From assembly GCA_015146655.1 (NCBI GenBank), contig VKHL01000254.1:1-25180 (forward strand): 25,180 nt of DNA, written 5' to 3'. The number at the start of each line of letters is the position of its first letter. The first letter of the stretch is position 1. A program made the position numbers and the translations under genes. Origin of the DNA: Ochromonas danica (lineage: Eukaryota > Sar > Chrysophyceae > Chromulinales > Chromulinaceae). Shown in pieces: positions 9,401 to 18,882 of this stretch. The notes beneath the pieces were generated by a model. The model saw only the letters and a program-made list of their open reading frames with translations, was not told the origin of the DNA and ran no database searches.

Positions 9401-12309
9401 CGATAATACAACCAGCAGCCTTTGGAGGTTCTTTGCGAGCACTTGCAATAGTCTTGACAATATTCTTCCAAATAAATCGAATGGCAGCGACTTGATGCTC
9501 CTTCAAATGAGGTTTAAAAGCTTCCATCAGCATAACGGCACTTTCAGAATGGGAACGCTCGCTATTTATTATCAAACCTACAAGTATAATTCAACATAAA
9601 ACACCAACAAATGTAAGGTAGACTATCAGCAGCAGATCTAACCTGTTTGCTCGTCAACGGGGAAATAACTTTGAGGGTCGTAGCGTCTCTTTGGGCTAAA
9701 GAAGCCATCATAGTCTTTAAAGTTCTCCGACTTCTCGTTATTCTTCACCAACTTCTTGAGATGATTGGAGCCAGCATGCTCAGTTTCTTCCAAGAGGTGA
9801 AAATCTTCTTCTTTTTTAGGCACAGTGGTACTACTACTTGCTGCCCCGCCAAAGAACGAAGCAATTGGCGCTTGGAATAAACTCGGTCTAGTTTTTGATT
9901 TACTAGAACGCAAGATTGGCTTCTCATCGTCATCGTCAAAAGTGAGGTCAATCACATCCGACACTTCCATAATTTCGGGCGAGGCTGGAGTTTGTTTGCC
10001 TTTATTGGAGACTTTGTCTTCCTCATCAATATCCAACTCAACTATTTCTTCCACCACCTGTTGAATGGAACTTTTCTTATCCTTCTTTCTTGATACCACT
10101 ATTACCTCATCCGTATCATCTTCATGCCAATAACACATGCTGTCAGCTCGCTCTCGATTGTTAGTACTTTCTTTCGAATCCTCCTCACCTTCTTCCTCTT
10201 CATTCTCTTCTTCTTCCTCCTCCTCTTCTTCTTCGTCAACATCCCACTCTTCTCCATCGGAAGAAAAACTATTTGAATCTTCGTCTTCCGAGGGAACAAC
10301 AATCACAGCACTAACGTCACCAGTCTCTGCTTTCTTGACACCACTGGCTTCACCCGAGTCATTTACATGAACATCTTGTTTAATCAGCGTATCCTTCTCT
10401 TCTGTATTTAATACATATTGACTCTTTTTGCTAACGGCTCTATCTAATCTCCGACGAGGTCTTCTGTTTGAACTCCGAACAGACTCGAAGGTATCATCAC
10501 GCTCTTTCAATATCGTCGCCAAGTCAGCTTCCTCATTGCAGTCGGTAACCAAAATCGCAGGAGCTGCACTTTGCAATGCCTGCTCCTCGTAAGAGGTCAA
10601 GCAACCTCTTTTAGACCGATTGTGGGCGCTTTCCTTGATATTAGCGAAATGGGAATTGACTGCATCTTCTTCACACTTCACAGCCTCTTTCAGATCTTTC
10701 AACGTCAGCTCGCCCATTATGCTGCTGCCTTTCTTGGATCGATGGTGGAGAGCAAAGACATCTTCCGACTTTCCAATGTCTTCAACAGCACAAACAGCTT
10801 TGTCCAAATTATAGAATTCACATAAAATCGCTTGGTCGATGGAGTTCCTGGAATTGACAACCTGGTAAACGCCATGCTAATCACGACACATTCAAAGGTT
10901 ACTTACTTGCAGTAGTACAATGCTTTACAAACAGCTTTATGAACATGCGAGGCGAAGTCCCACTTTTTGACAGATACAGGACATGGCAGGGAAGCTGCGC
11001 TCATAACCAATGCCACATGCGGAGGAACAAAGAAAAGCTTGGACAGCTCACTCACTTCGGAAGAGCTACATGTACATCAATAGAACAACCATCAACAAAC
11101 ATGTACTATATGCATTCGCATATTAAGACTTACGTCGCATAGTACAGAGCCTTTAGAAGGCTTTTAGGGAAATCTTTGTCAAAAGATTTCGGATAGGCAG
11201 CCCTGGGAGGGTCATCATACTTTTGATATGATGCCACCAGCTCATTGAGAGAAACCTTCTCTTCGAGCTGTTGTAATGCATTAGCGCCATGCTCATTTGG
11301 TGAGTCATTTTCATTCTCACTCTTACTAGAATCAGAATCGTCATCAGATTCCACCTCCGCAGTGCGATAAAGTTGATCTCTCTCTCTCATGGCCAACTCT
11401 GCTCTCATACGATCCTGGATATCATTGACACTTTCATTGACACATTTGTATCGTTTGTAGCAAGGAAGTTCAAGGATATCACAATGATGATGAGCTAAAT
11501 ATTCAGCTAAGACGGCCTCTTGATGTTGAATGAGATCCAAATGCCCTCTCCAATGCTCACGATAATTCTCCATCTCCTCACAGATATTCAAAGATGCGCT
11601 GGAAGAAAAAGGTTCAATATGATTGTGCTCTGTGTTAAAGAAGCAAACAAGAGAGAAAAGGAAGATGGCGTTCATACCTTTGGCGAGTATTAAGCTTGCA
11701 GGTCAGTTCTTTGCGGATTTCATCTTCCACTTCCAACTCCTTGTCAGGCTCGAGGCGCCTTGTGGACTCATCTGCTTCTTCAACCATTGATTCCAACAAA
11801 CCCACTACGGTAGCAAGAGTATTTTCTAACACTTCTTCATTGACAGTCTGTTGAGGCAATTCTTCCAAATTGCGAAACACACTTGCTGCTCTACCAGCTT
11901 CCATCGCTTTTGTTAAATGAGCTAATGGTCCAGGAGAACATGCTATACAAGTCCAACTATCTTCTACTCGAATTTCCGCAACATAATCCTCACCCAAGTT
12001 AAAAGTGAGACAGGTGCGACAGAATTGACGATCGCAATGATCGCAGAGAAAGAGTTCTCCTCCATCCAAACACCAGTCACATCTCTCTTCATTATCTTCT
12101 TCATTCTCCTCATCTAGACTTGCTTTCTGTTCTTCAATCTCCTTCTCTTTCTCAACTAAGTCAGTATTACATAAAAGACAAATTGCTACGGGGAGAACAG
12201 GATGTAGACAAATCTTATATAAAGAATGATTTAAATCACGGAAGCAAATTGTACAATATAAAGAATCAATTAATTCAATCTCTTGATCATCTTCTGTCAT
12301 TTCTTCCAT
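6474..12309 (-). CDS. ATRX: ATRX chromatin remodeller (ADD domain plus SNF2 helicase)
   Basis: Exons are 12309-11678, 11598-11134, 11065-10907, 10847-9643 and 9577-6474, giving 1854 residues; introns are 59-79 bases and all phases agree. The N-terminus carries a complete ADD domain: a GATA-like finger (C19, C22, C44, C47) and a PHD finger (C77, C80, C89, C92, C97, C100, C121, C124). In ATRX and DNMT3 proteins this domain reads histone H3 tails unmethylated at K4. A long acidic middle (exon 4) holds a SUMO-interaction motif VIDLTFDDDDE from residue 717 and a PIP-box QAPIASFF at 744-751. The SNF2 ATPase follows: IAHCMGLGKT (P-loop residues 884-888; the HCMGLGKT form is typical of the ATRX/Rad54-like group), DEAH at 1031-1034, an Asp-rich insert between the lobes, and the C-lobe motifs STKAGNMGINL and RVYRFGQKK. 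The tail is Gln-rich coiled coil and Pro-Gln repeats. The first true ATG is at 12309. The expected role is replication-independent chromatin assembly and silencing in the nucleus. Confidence 0.93.
8095..8165 (-). repeat. poly-aspartate tract in ATRX
   Basis: A GAT/GAC repeat encodes about 15 consecutive aspartates within a longer Asp/Glu run between the two ATPase lobes. Codons alternate between GAT and GAC, so this is not a pure triplet expansion, which suggests some age or selection at the protein level. Confidence 0.85.
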
Positions 12310-12621
12310 CAAAATCAATTCAAGGACAAGACAATTCGAGAGGACCAATAATGATGGTTTGCTGTGCCTCTCTGTTCGCAGTGCTCTGTTGGTCTCTCTG
12401 TTGGTGTGTGTGTGCTAAAATTCAAAATCAAAAATGGCGTTTTTGCGAGTCGTTTCTCAGTGCGTGGGGAGATAACAATAGTTGATGTGCTGTGAGGGAG
12501 AGAGAGTGAGTGAGTGAGCGGCCATTGAATCGAGACAACAAATAATCAAACGTCATCACTCGTATTTTAAATACTCTCAGTTTTATATTAGAACAAGATT
12601 CCCTCCCAACAATTGGGAAGG
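12310..12621. promoter_or_regulatory. divergent intergenic region between ATRX and membrane-protein gene
   Basis: These 312 bases separate the ATG of ATRX (minus) from the ATG of the duplicated membrane protein (plus), so both promoters should lie here. It contains a short TG run near 12402-12413 and a GAGA/GTGAGTGA purine-rich tract at about 12495-12520. I see no clear TATA box or coding sequence. An open frame on the ATRX strand continues upstream of its ATG but has no earlier ATG that I could find in frame. Confidence 0.5.
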
Positions 12622-13851
12622 ATGACATGTGTCAAAATTGAACATCATTTACGTGTTTTTGATCGAATCTTATTGATATCATGTACGTTTTTTTCTCTCT
12701 CTGCTACTAGTGCTGTTTAACGGTCTGATGACTAACTGTCATCCTCTGACATTCTCTTCATCCATTGATAACAATAAACTTCTACAGGGTTGTTAAAGGA
12801 TTTTGGATGGATGACAACAAATATCTGCCTAGGGTTTCCCTTTGGTGTGATCTCTGTTGTTTTACATGCTTTTCTCTTATTCTTCGATCCAAGACGTTCC
12901 TATCGCTTTTACAACTTTTCTTTACTTGCTTGGGTTATAGGAAATTTTATGTGGATGACAGTAGAGTTTGTGAATGTTCAACCTTCATCCAATATTCATC
13001 TGGGACCGCATGTTCCATTGGGAGGAGTGTCAGACAAAGTCATCGATGACATTATTAATATCAAAACTGGACTTTTCCTCATTAGCACCGTTGTGCAAGT
13101 TTCTATGTATCTTTGTATATATTGCAAGATTATTCCTATGCCTGAAGGAGAAGATGAAGACCTTATCTCAAAGAATGAGGTCATGCTCTTCTTTTATGGT
13201 GACAAATCCTATTCTCAGCAACACACTGCCATTGACGATGGACTTGACTATCCCGAGGATCTCTCATTGAACCCTCCCAACCCTTCTTATGGACTCACTT
13301 TAGCTTATATTGAGAATCTATATATCGTATTCTGGGTGTCCAAAGATTTGTTTTGGTCTTGGGGTACGGGAGATCTCATCAATGGATTTGATTTGGCAAT
13401 TTTCTATGAGTCTGCAGCGATGACATTTGGAGCACTTTCTCTCTTTATGCATCTTATCACCGCTTATGTTTATCGAAGAAATAAGCTTTTGCTGCTGGAC
13501 AGTATTACAACAATTTTGTGGATTTCTGCCAACTTTGTGTGGATGTGTGGAGAATTTTTCCTTCGTTATGTCAACCTCTCCTATGATGATGAAGATCAAG
13601 GCAATGATAGCAAGACAAGAATCGCCTCAACGGTGCTATTTTGCTTAGGAATTATGATCCAAGTCTACATCTTAGCCTCCTTTGCTACGTATCGACAGTG
13701 GGGTTTACCCAGCTGGAAGCCACGCACTCCTCATGTTGAGATGGCGCCTTTACCGCGTCGTAATCAATTCTTCGTTGCATACTCTCCTCAACATCAGGGC
13801 TCTGATAAAATGACCGGCGAGGATGACGAAGAGACCACTGTGCTATTCTAG
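12622..13851 (+). CDS. multi-pass membrane protein with internal duplication, unknown family
   Basis: Exons are 12622-12682 and 12788-13851, with a 105-base intron, giving 374 residues. I chose the upstream ATG because the spliced N-terminus (ILLISWLLKDFGWMTTN) is echoed later by VFWVSKDLFWSWGTGD; the fallback start is the ATG at 12811. About eight hydrophobic segments form two units of four. Unit A (about residues 15-135) aligns with unit B (about 198-323): WLLKDFGW with WVSKDLFW, FGVISVVLH with FGALSLFMH, WVIGNFMWMTVEF with WISANFVWMCGEF, and TVVQVSMYL with IMIQVYILA. A hydrophilic loop of about 60 residues separates them, and the C-terminal tail of about 50 residues is polar and acidic. 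The doubled NFxWMxxEF signature suggests functional pore or binding residues. I do not recognise the family. A transporter or channel built by duplication is inferred from the architecture only. Confidence 0.8.
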
Positions 13852-13924
13852 AGTCAGTCTCTTCTGAACGGATAGGATAGCATTTGACCTCATGAACCAT
13901 ATAAACCGATTGCAAAATATTGTT

Positions 13925-14917
13925 CTACCTTTGTAGCAAGGATGTAAGGTTGGAAAATGCGTCTGGCAGCGATGCGCGACAATTGGGTAGGTCTAGCGCA
14001 GTCGCTGTTTCACTGGTAATGTGATGAGCGTGTAGATAGAGCCTTTTATAACTGTTAAGAGATAAAGAAGGCCCACTCTTGCTTACATCCGTCCCTTTCT
14101 GACGCAACCTAGAGAAGAGAGTCTTGTTCAGGGCAAAGTCTCCATACACATCATCACCAACGATGGGCCAACCTCTCCGACTGCACTGGAAGCGCAGCTG
14201 GTGTGCGAATCCAGTGATAGGGCGGAGAGTCAACAGAGTAAGATGACCATTCGGGAGATGCTCCACTTTGACAACCTCTGTGCGTGCATACCTCTCTCCA
14301 TTATTCATAAAGGTGTCTGGTCGTTGTCGGCCATGCTGTGGGACGAAGGCTCGCACATGAGCACCTGCACCACTGCTTTCACGTTTGCTCGCATATGCAT
14401 CTTCCCAAAGTTTCCCAGATACATTTGTAGGGACTCTTCCAAAGACAATAGCCTGGTATTCCTTCTTTAACTGTCGCTTCTTAAAGAGGTCTTTCACTGT
14501 TTGTGCTGCCACTTCTTCTGTCGCCACCAAAATCAACCCACTGGTGTCTTCATCAAGCCTGTGCAGAAGATAGGTTCTAATTTCTTCTTTTCTCTCATCA
14601 TGTGAGAGAGTGCGGTACATCTCATGATGGAAGTCATAAGTACCTCGCAGCAATGTGATGGATTTGTTGGTAGTAGAGGAAGACCTAGGAGATGGGTTAG
14701 GATGACTTAACACTCCGCATGCCTTATTCAAAGCCAAAATTGTTCGATTAGAATTGACAGATATAAGCGCAGTTTTTGGTCCCAAACAAGACGCTATCCA
14801 TCGATCCATGCTTTCAATTTCTTTATAACATCCACATAACACGATGGGATGTGGTTCACTCGATTCTCCTGCGCAAACAGCAATCGCAGCATCGATGAAA
14901 ACCAAAACCAGCAGCAT
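13925..14917 (-). CDS. RluA-family RNA pseudouridine synthase
   Basis: A single exon of 330 codons from the ATG at 14917. The motif HRLDEDTSGL (residues 119-128) is the RluA/RluC/RluD catalytic loop with D122 as the expected nucleophile. ILALNKACGVLSHP before it and LKKEYQAIVFGRV after it are the usual flanking strands, and RPITGFAHQLRFQCSRRGWPIVGDDVYG near the C-terminus is the second conserved block. The enzyme converts uridine to pseudouridine in RNA; rRNA, tRNA and mRNA targets are all possible. The first residues (MLLVLVFIDAAIAVCAG) look like a hydrophobic leader, which would mean organelle targeting, but a second in-frame ATG at 14809 (MDRWIASCLG) would give a 294-residue protein without it. 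With the longer form the start collides with that of MFAP1 on the other strand. Confidence 0.88.
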   Translation of the reverse strand: MLLVLVFIDAAIAVCAGESSEPHPIVLCGCYKEIESMDRWIASCLGPKTALISVNSNRTILALNKACGVLSHPNPSPRSSSTTNKSITLLRGTYDFHHEMYRTLSHDERKEEIRTYLLHRLDEDTSGLILVATEEVAAQTVKDLFKKRQLKKEYQAIVFGRVPTNVSGKLWEDAYASKRESSGAGAHVRAFVPQHGRQRPDTFMNNGERYARTEVVKVEHLPNGHLTLLTLRPITGFAHQLRFQCSRRGWPIVGDDVYGDFALNKTLFSRLRQKGTDVSKSGPSLSLNSYKRLYLHAHHITSETATALDLPNCRASLPDAFSNLTSLLQR

Positions 14918-15695
14918 GGAGGATGATTACGAAAGTGAAGGTAGCTATGATGATGAAGAGGAAGAAGATATCTATGCTACTTTAAAGCCAGTCTTTGTTC
15001 CCAAACATCTGCGAGGAACCACTACCGCCAAGGCCGTGGAAGAAGAACAAGAAAAACTTTGGGAAGAGAAGCGTAAGAACCTGGCCAATGCAAAGAAAGA
15101 GCAAACTAAAGCCATTGTAGCGGAAGCTGTTCGTATCAATGAAAATCAAAAGGAGGAGGAAGAAGTAGATTCTGATGCTGGACTGCCCGATGACACTGAC
15201 GATGTCATGGAGTTTGATGCTTGGAAAATACGTGAAATTATGCGGATTAAGCGTGACACGGAAGAACGTGAGGCGATGATTCGCGAACAAGAGGAAGTGC
15301 GTCGTAGACGAGAGATGACTGATGAGCAACGGGCTGAAGAGGATCGCAAGCTGGGCATTTCACGCGAACAGACTCAAGATGAGAAACCTAAATGGAAATT
15401 TCTTCAGAAGTACTACCATAAAGGAGCTTTCTTTATGGATAATTCTAGTATAAGGAATACAGAAGATGTTCGTTTGAAAGATTATTCTGCACCTACGTTA
15501 GAAGACAGAGTGGATAAGGAGAAGTTGCCTCAGGTATTACAAGTGAAGAACTTTGGAAAGCGTGGAAGAACAAAGTATACTCATTTGTTAGATCAAGATA
15601 CAACTGTGCAAAGCAATAAGAGAGTGGATGTGAGGCCAGATCGTAAAGTTATGGACTCTTATCTAAACAGAATGAGTGGGATGAAGAGAATATAG
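14895..15695 (+). CDS. MFAP1: MFAP1-like spliceosomal protein
   Basis: A single exon. The frame is open from an ATG at 14844, but the likely starts are 14895 (MKTKTSSMEDD) or 14916 (MEDDYES), since MFAP1-type homology begins in the acidic segment. From 14895 the protein has 266 residues, shorter than animal MFAP1 (about 440) and nearer the size of reduced homologues. Family hallmarks are KPVFVPKHLRG, a long Glu/Arg coiled coil (EIMRIKRDTEEREAMIREQ), PKWKFLQKYYHKGAFFMD and GRTKYTHLLDQDTT. MFAP1 is a component of the spliceosomal B complex that supports activation of the tri-snRNP, which fits a genome with many short introns. It is head-to-head with the pseudouridine synthase and shares its 5' end with it. 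Confidence 0.92.
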   Translation: MKTKTSSMEDDYESEGSYDDEEEEDIYATLKPVFVPKHLRGTTTAKAVEEEQEKLWEEKRKNLANAKKEQTKAIVAEAVRINENQKEEEEVDSDAGLPDDTDDVMEFDAWKIREIMRIKRDTEEREAMIREQEEVRRRREMTDEQRAEEDRKLGISREQTQDEKPKWKFLQKYYHKGAFFMDNSSIRNTEDVRLKDYSAPTLEDRVDKEKLPQVLQVKNFGKRGRTKYTHLLDQDTTVQSNKRVDVRPDRKVMDSYLNRMSGMKRI

Positions 15696-16105
15696 TGAGT
15701 GACAGTAACTTAAGATTATCTTGTTCCTTTTTATACGATAATGTCAGATAGATTAGCAACATGCGAAGAATATATAATTTCAGATAGTTTTCCAATGTAG
15801 TTTTAGGGGTTTTGTGGGTAAAACATAGCTTTCGTCTCCCCACAATGATGTATTCAGGAAATCAAGTATTGCAGCGAAGTGATGGCTAATATATGGATTG
15901 AAGATATGATGTCAACATTTGTACATACGACTTTCTGTTAGTGACAGCATCTCTTGTCTTGTAGCTCTTCACCGTCATGGTTGTGGTTTCGTTTTGTGAT
16001 GGGATTGTGTGTGATTGCACTCCTTCCCACGCATGACAAGATCTCTTGGAGGTTTGGCTTTGCTTTCTTCCCACACCGAGAGCATACATCACCAAAAGGA
16101 GAAAA
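15696..16105. other. intergenic region, nothing recognised
   Basis: These 410 bases lie between the MFAP1 stop and the start of the GOLD-domain gene, both on the plus strand. They must hold the MFAP1 3' end and the next promoter. I find no conserved coding sequence, tRNA or repeat. Short open frames on the minus strand here have no recognisable content. A 5' non-coding exon of the GOLD gene cannot be excluded. Confidence 0.5.
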
Positions 16106-17035
16106 ATGAACGGTGAGCAAGAAGTTCAGACATTATTTCATAATCTAGATGCTCCCTTTCTTCGTTATGATAAAGAACGGGTGGAACCTATCCATTGGAG
16201 GACAAAAGATTTCGTAATCCAATTCCATCATGAAGTCAAAGTACCCGCGACTGCCGGTTCTATTGTCAAATTCTCCTTCACAACAACGAATGGAGACATT
16301 AGTTTCTCTCTTCATTTTGTTACTCCTCAAAATTATGTTGAAGTTGTTCGAGATGCAACTCGTGAGCCTAGTGACATCGAAGCTATCAAAGGATCCTACA
16401 AAGCCGACTATGATGGTGTCTTTGTTTTCATCTTTGATAATGCCTATTCATGGTTCACTGACAAATTCCTATCCTATGATATTTATTTATTTCAGGTTAT
16501 CTCTATGTATTCATGAGTTTTTCTTTATACCTTGGACTAACATTGTGATCTTCTAATGAATATGCAACAGCCAGCTTTTGTCCAAGCTGATGCAAATAGA
16601 GTTTTGCAGAGTCGTCGTTTGCTTTGGACTTTGGTGGAAAATAGCCGTCAAGCTCAGATGAAATTGATGGGGTCAAGACAGCAATATGCAAGTCTGAGTT
16701 CTGAAATCGCTACCATCGAGGCAAAACTCGTGGCGTTGCAACAAGAACTGGCGAATAAAAAGAGTTTGGTCAATACGGCTAAAGCAGAGGTGGATGAAAT
16801 GGAACAGAGAATCAAGGTTAATTCTGAGAAGAAGGCAGGGTTGTGTATTCGGTGAGTGTTTTCGTGGTCTGTTGTTTCAACTTATCCCTTGCTAATCTCC
16901 GATCATTTTTGCTCCAATCGCAGTACGCTCAATAAGAAGACGCTATCCCATATGCTATCCTACTTAGGAAAGGACTCAGGGGCCTATCTCACTTGCAAGT
17001 ACTGGAAAGTGTGTGTAGACGAAGTTTCCAACTGA
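16106..17035 (+). CDS. GOLD domain, coiled coil and F-box-like protein
   Basis: Exons are 16106-16495, 16571-16851 and 16924-17035 (introns of 75 and 72 bases), giving 260 residues. Residues about 30-129 form a GOLD beta-sandwich: VIQFHHEVKVPATAGSIVKF at the front and GVFVFIFDNAYSWFTDK with SYDIYLF at the end, where W-x2-K and Y are family-typical. Residues about 140-222 are a coiled coil rich in Gln, Glu and Ala. The last 35 residues (LNKKTLSHMLSYLG...TCKYWKVCVDEV) resemble an F-box: L-x3-L-x2-ML-x-YL followed by C-K-x-W. There is no signal peptide or membrane segment, so it is not a p24/emp24 cargo receptor. It is more like cytosolic GOLD proteins (SEC14-like, ACBD3). If the F-box is real, it could be an SCF ubiquitin-ligase adaptor at Golgi membranes; that is inference. 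Confidence 0.85.
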
Positions 17036-17138
17036 GCTAACGGTCACAACAACACTGGTTTGAATTAGTGAACAATAGTAATAATACATGAGAACATTAC
17101 AATCATTCAATCACTTCTTTAAGGACAGAACGAGCTAT

Positions 17139-18617
17139 TTAGTGCAATTCATTCCCCAGCTTCTCTAATCTTCTTTTTGCTTCGTGAATAAGAGGATCTG
17201 TCTTGCAAAAGGCGAAGCGCGCTGCAACAAGGGAACATATAATATCAGCAAATAAAGTGCTGATTAAGCAGTTGAAACACTTACCTAGGTTTTCAGCTCT
17301 TTGGCGTGTTTCGGTCGTGTAGAAAGCGCTGGGAGGAATGGGAGTAACTCCAACTTCCGCAGTGAACCACCTAGCAAATCCCCAATCCCTAGTGACTGGA
17401 GCCTCTCCAGTAGGCCCTGGCTCTTCCAGATACTTCTGAGGGACTGTATGACGAGAAGTATCCGCCATAATGAAAAATCCACCCTGAGGGACATATGGTG
17501 TAATGTGAGCCAATCGTAGTGCCTCGGCAAGCTCATCTCTCTTGACAGCATAACGATGGTTGATGTATTGATAATAGTTTGAGAAATTCTCGAAAGGGTG
17601 ATCTGCCTGACGTAAGATCTTCGCCAATGCTCTTTGAGTAGGTGAGCTAACACAGAATTGAATCCACTGATTAGCTAACATGATTGGCTTGACCAAATGC
17701 TCTGCTCCATAGACCCATCCAACTTTCCATCCCGTGCAAGAAAAAGTCTTGCCACAAGAAGAAACAGTCAATGTTCGATCCCACATATCAGGGAGGGAAG
17801 CCAAGCGAATATGTTCAAGGCCATCATACACCAGCTTTTCGTAGACTTCATCCGTCACAGCAGTGACATGAGGATGACGCTTCAGGATAGCTGCAACTTT
17901 CTCCAGTTCAAGCAGAGTAAATACCTTGCCAGTGGGATTATGAGGTGTATTAATCAACAGAAGCTTAGTCTTAGGAGTAATGGCAGATTCAAACTTGTCA
18001 AAATCAAGCTCCCAGGAGCCAGATAAAGTGTTCAGTTCAAGAGGAACAGGACGACTTACACCACCTGCCATTTGCACAGCAGCACTATAAATATCAAAGG
18101 TTGGCTCTAAGGTGACCACCTCATCTCCATCATTTAGCATTGATTGCATAATTGCAAAGATAGCTTCTGTTGCTCCAACAGTAACAGTAACTTCAGTGAG
18201 AGGATTGATCTTCCTCTCTAGCAGGTGACCATAATGATCAGCTAGAGCTTCGACAAGTTGAAGATCACCTCCGCTTCGTGTATATTGATTAGCATTTTCA
18301 TTAATTGCCTATTTAAAACAGACACAGTCGTTAGGCTATCTGTCAACTCTATATATGTGGTTAGCAGAGTGCCAAGGGGTCTCACCTCGATCAAAGCCTC
18401 TTTGGCAAATGATGGAGTTTCCCAATCAGGAAATCCTTGTCCAAGATTGACTGCATTATGACGAGCTGCCAATGGAGTAAACTCAGACCAGACAGTAGGA
18501 GCATCAAAACCTTACAAACACATAGAATTCCGATTACATCATCCAAGCAAAAAGGTCTAGTAATAAAAACACGAAACCTTTCAAACGAAGTGAAGTGGCA
18601 ATCGATTGAGTGGACAT
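17139..18617 (-). CDS. PLP aminotransferase, kynurenine/glutamine transaminase type
   Basis: Exons are 18617-18578, 18510-18386, 18308-17285 and 17221-17139, giving 423 residues; introns are 63-77 bases. Class I/II fold with GFDAPTVWSEFTPLA and NLGQGFPDW at the N-terminus, QYTRSGGD, the INTPHNPTGK loop, TDEVYE (Asp and Tyr contacting PLP), SSCGKTFSCTGWKVGW with the PLP lysine at about K242, and ARFAFCK carrying the C-terminal substrate arginine. This pattern is that of the kynurenine-oxoglutarate/cysteine-S-conjugate beta-lyase group (human KYAT1, yeast BNA3), which also accepts glutamine and methionine. The reaction is transfer of an amino group to a 2-oxo acid. The short N-terminus (MSTQSIATSLRLKG) shows no strong targeting signal. 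It is divergent from the small mitochondrial-type gene, with 265 bases between the starts. Confidence 0.93.
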
Positions 18618-18882
18618 CTTAAAGGAGACTTGAAAAGGCTGTCTAGGGTGGAGAAAGATCCTGGGGATGCGACAAAGCATAGGTCAGCGTAGAGCGAGGC
18701 TTTGGATTGTTCTCATCACTCAAGCAAGCCCACACCCGCATGAGATTTTTCCACTCATTCGCAGGATTGAAAAGCCCGTTTATAACTCTTTGGCGCTGGA
18801 AAACACTTCCCTTCCATTTTGTCCTCATCCATAATCGCATTATCGCATCATCACATCATCACTCAATCGGACAACAATAGCA

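Noticed and set aside
10137-10370. Plus-strand Ser-rich open frame
   Set aside because: It is antisense to the Glu/Asp-rich exon 4 of ATRX and has no conserved features.
12120-12485. Plus-strand 121-codon open frame
   Set aside because: It is antisense to the conserved ADD domain of ATRX and shows no domain of its own.
14982-15329. Minus-strand hydrophobic open frame
   Set aside because: It is antisense to the MFAP1 coiled coil; Glu/Lys codons reversed give Phe/Leu.
16106-16495. p24/emp24 cargo receptor
   Set aside because: The GOLD domain is present but there is no signal peptide and no C-terminal membrane helix or KKxx tail.
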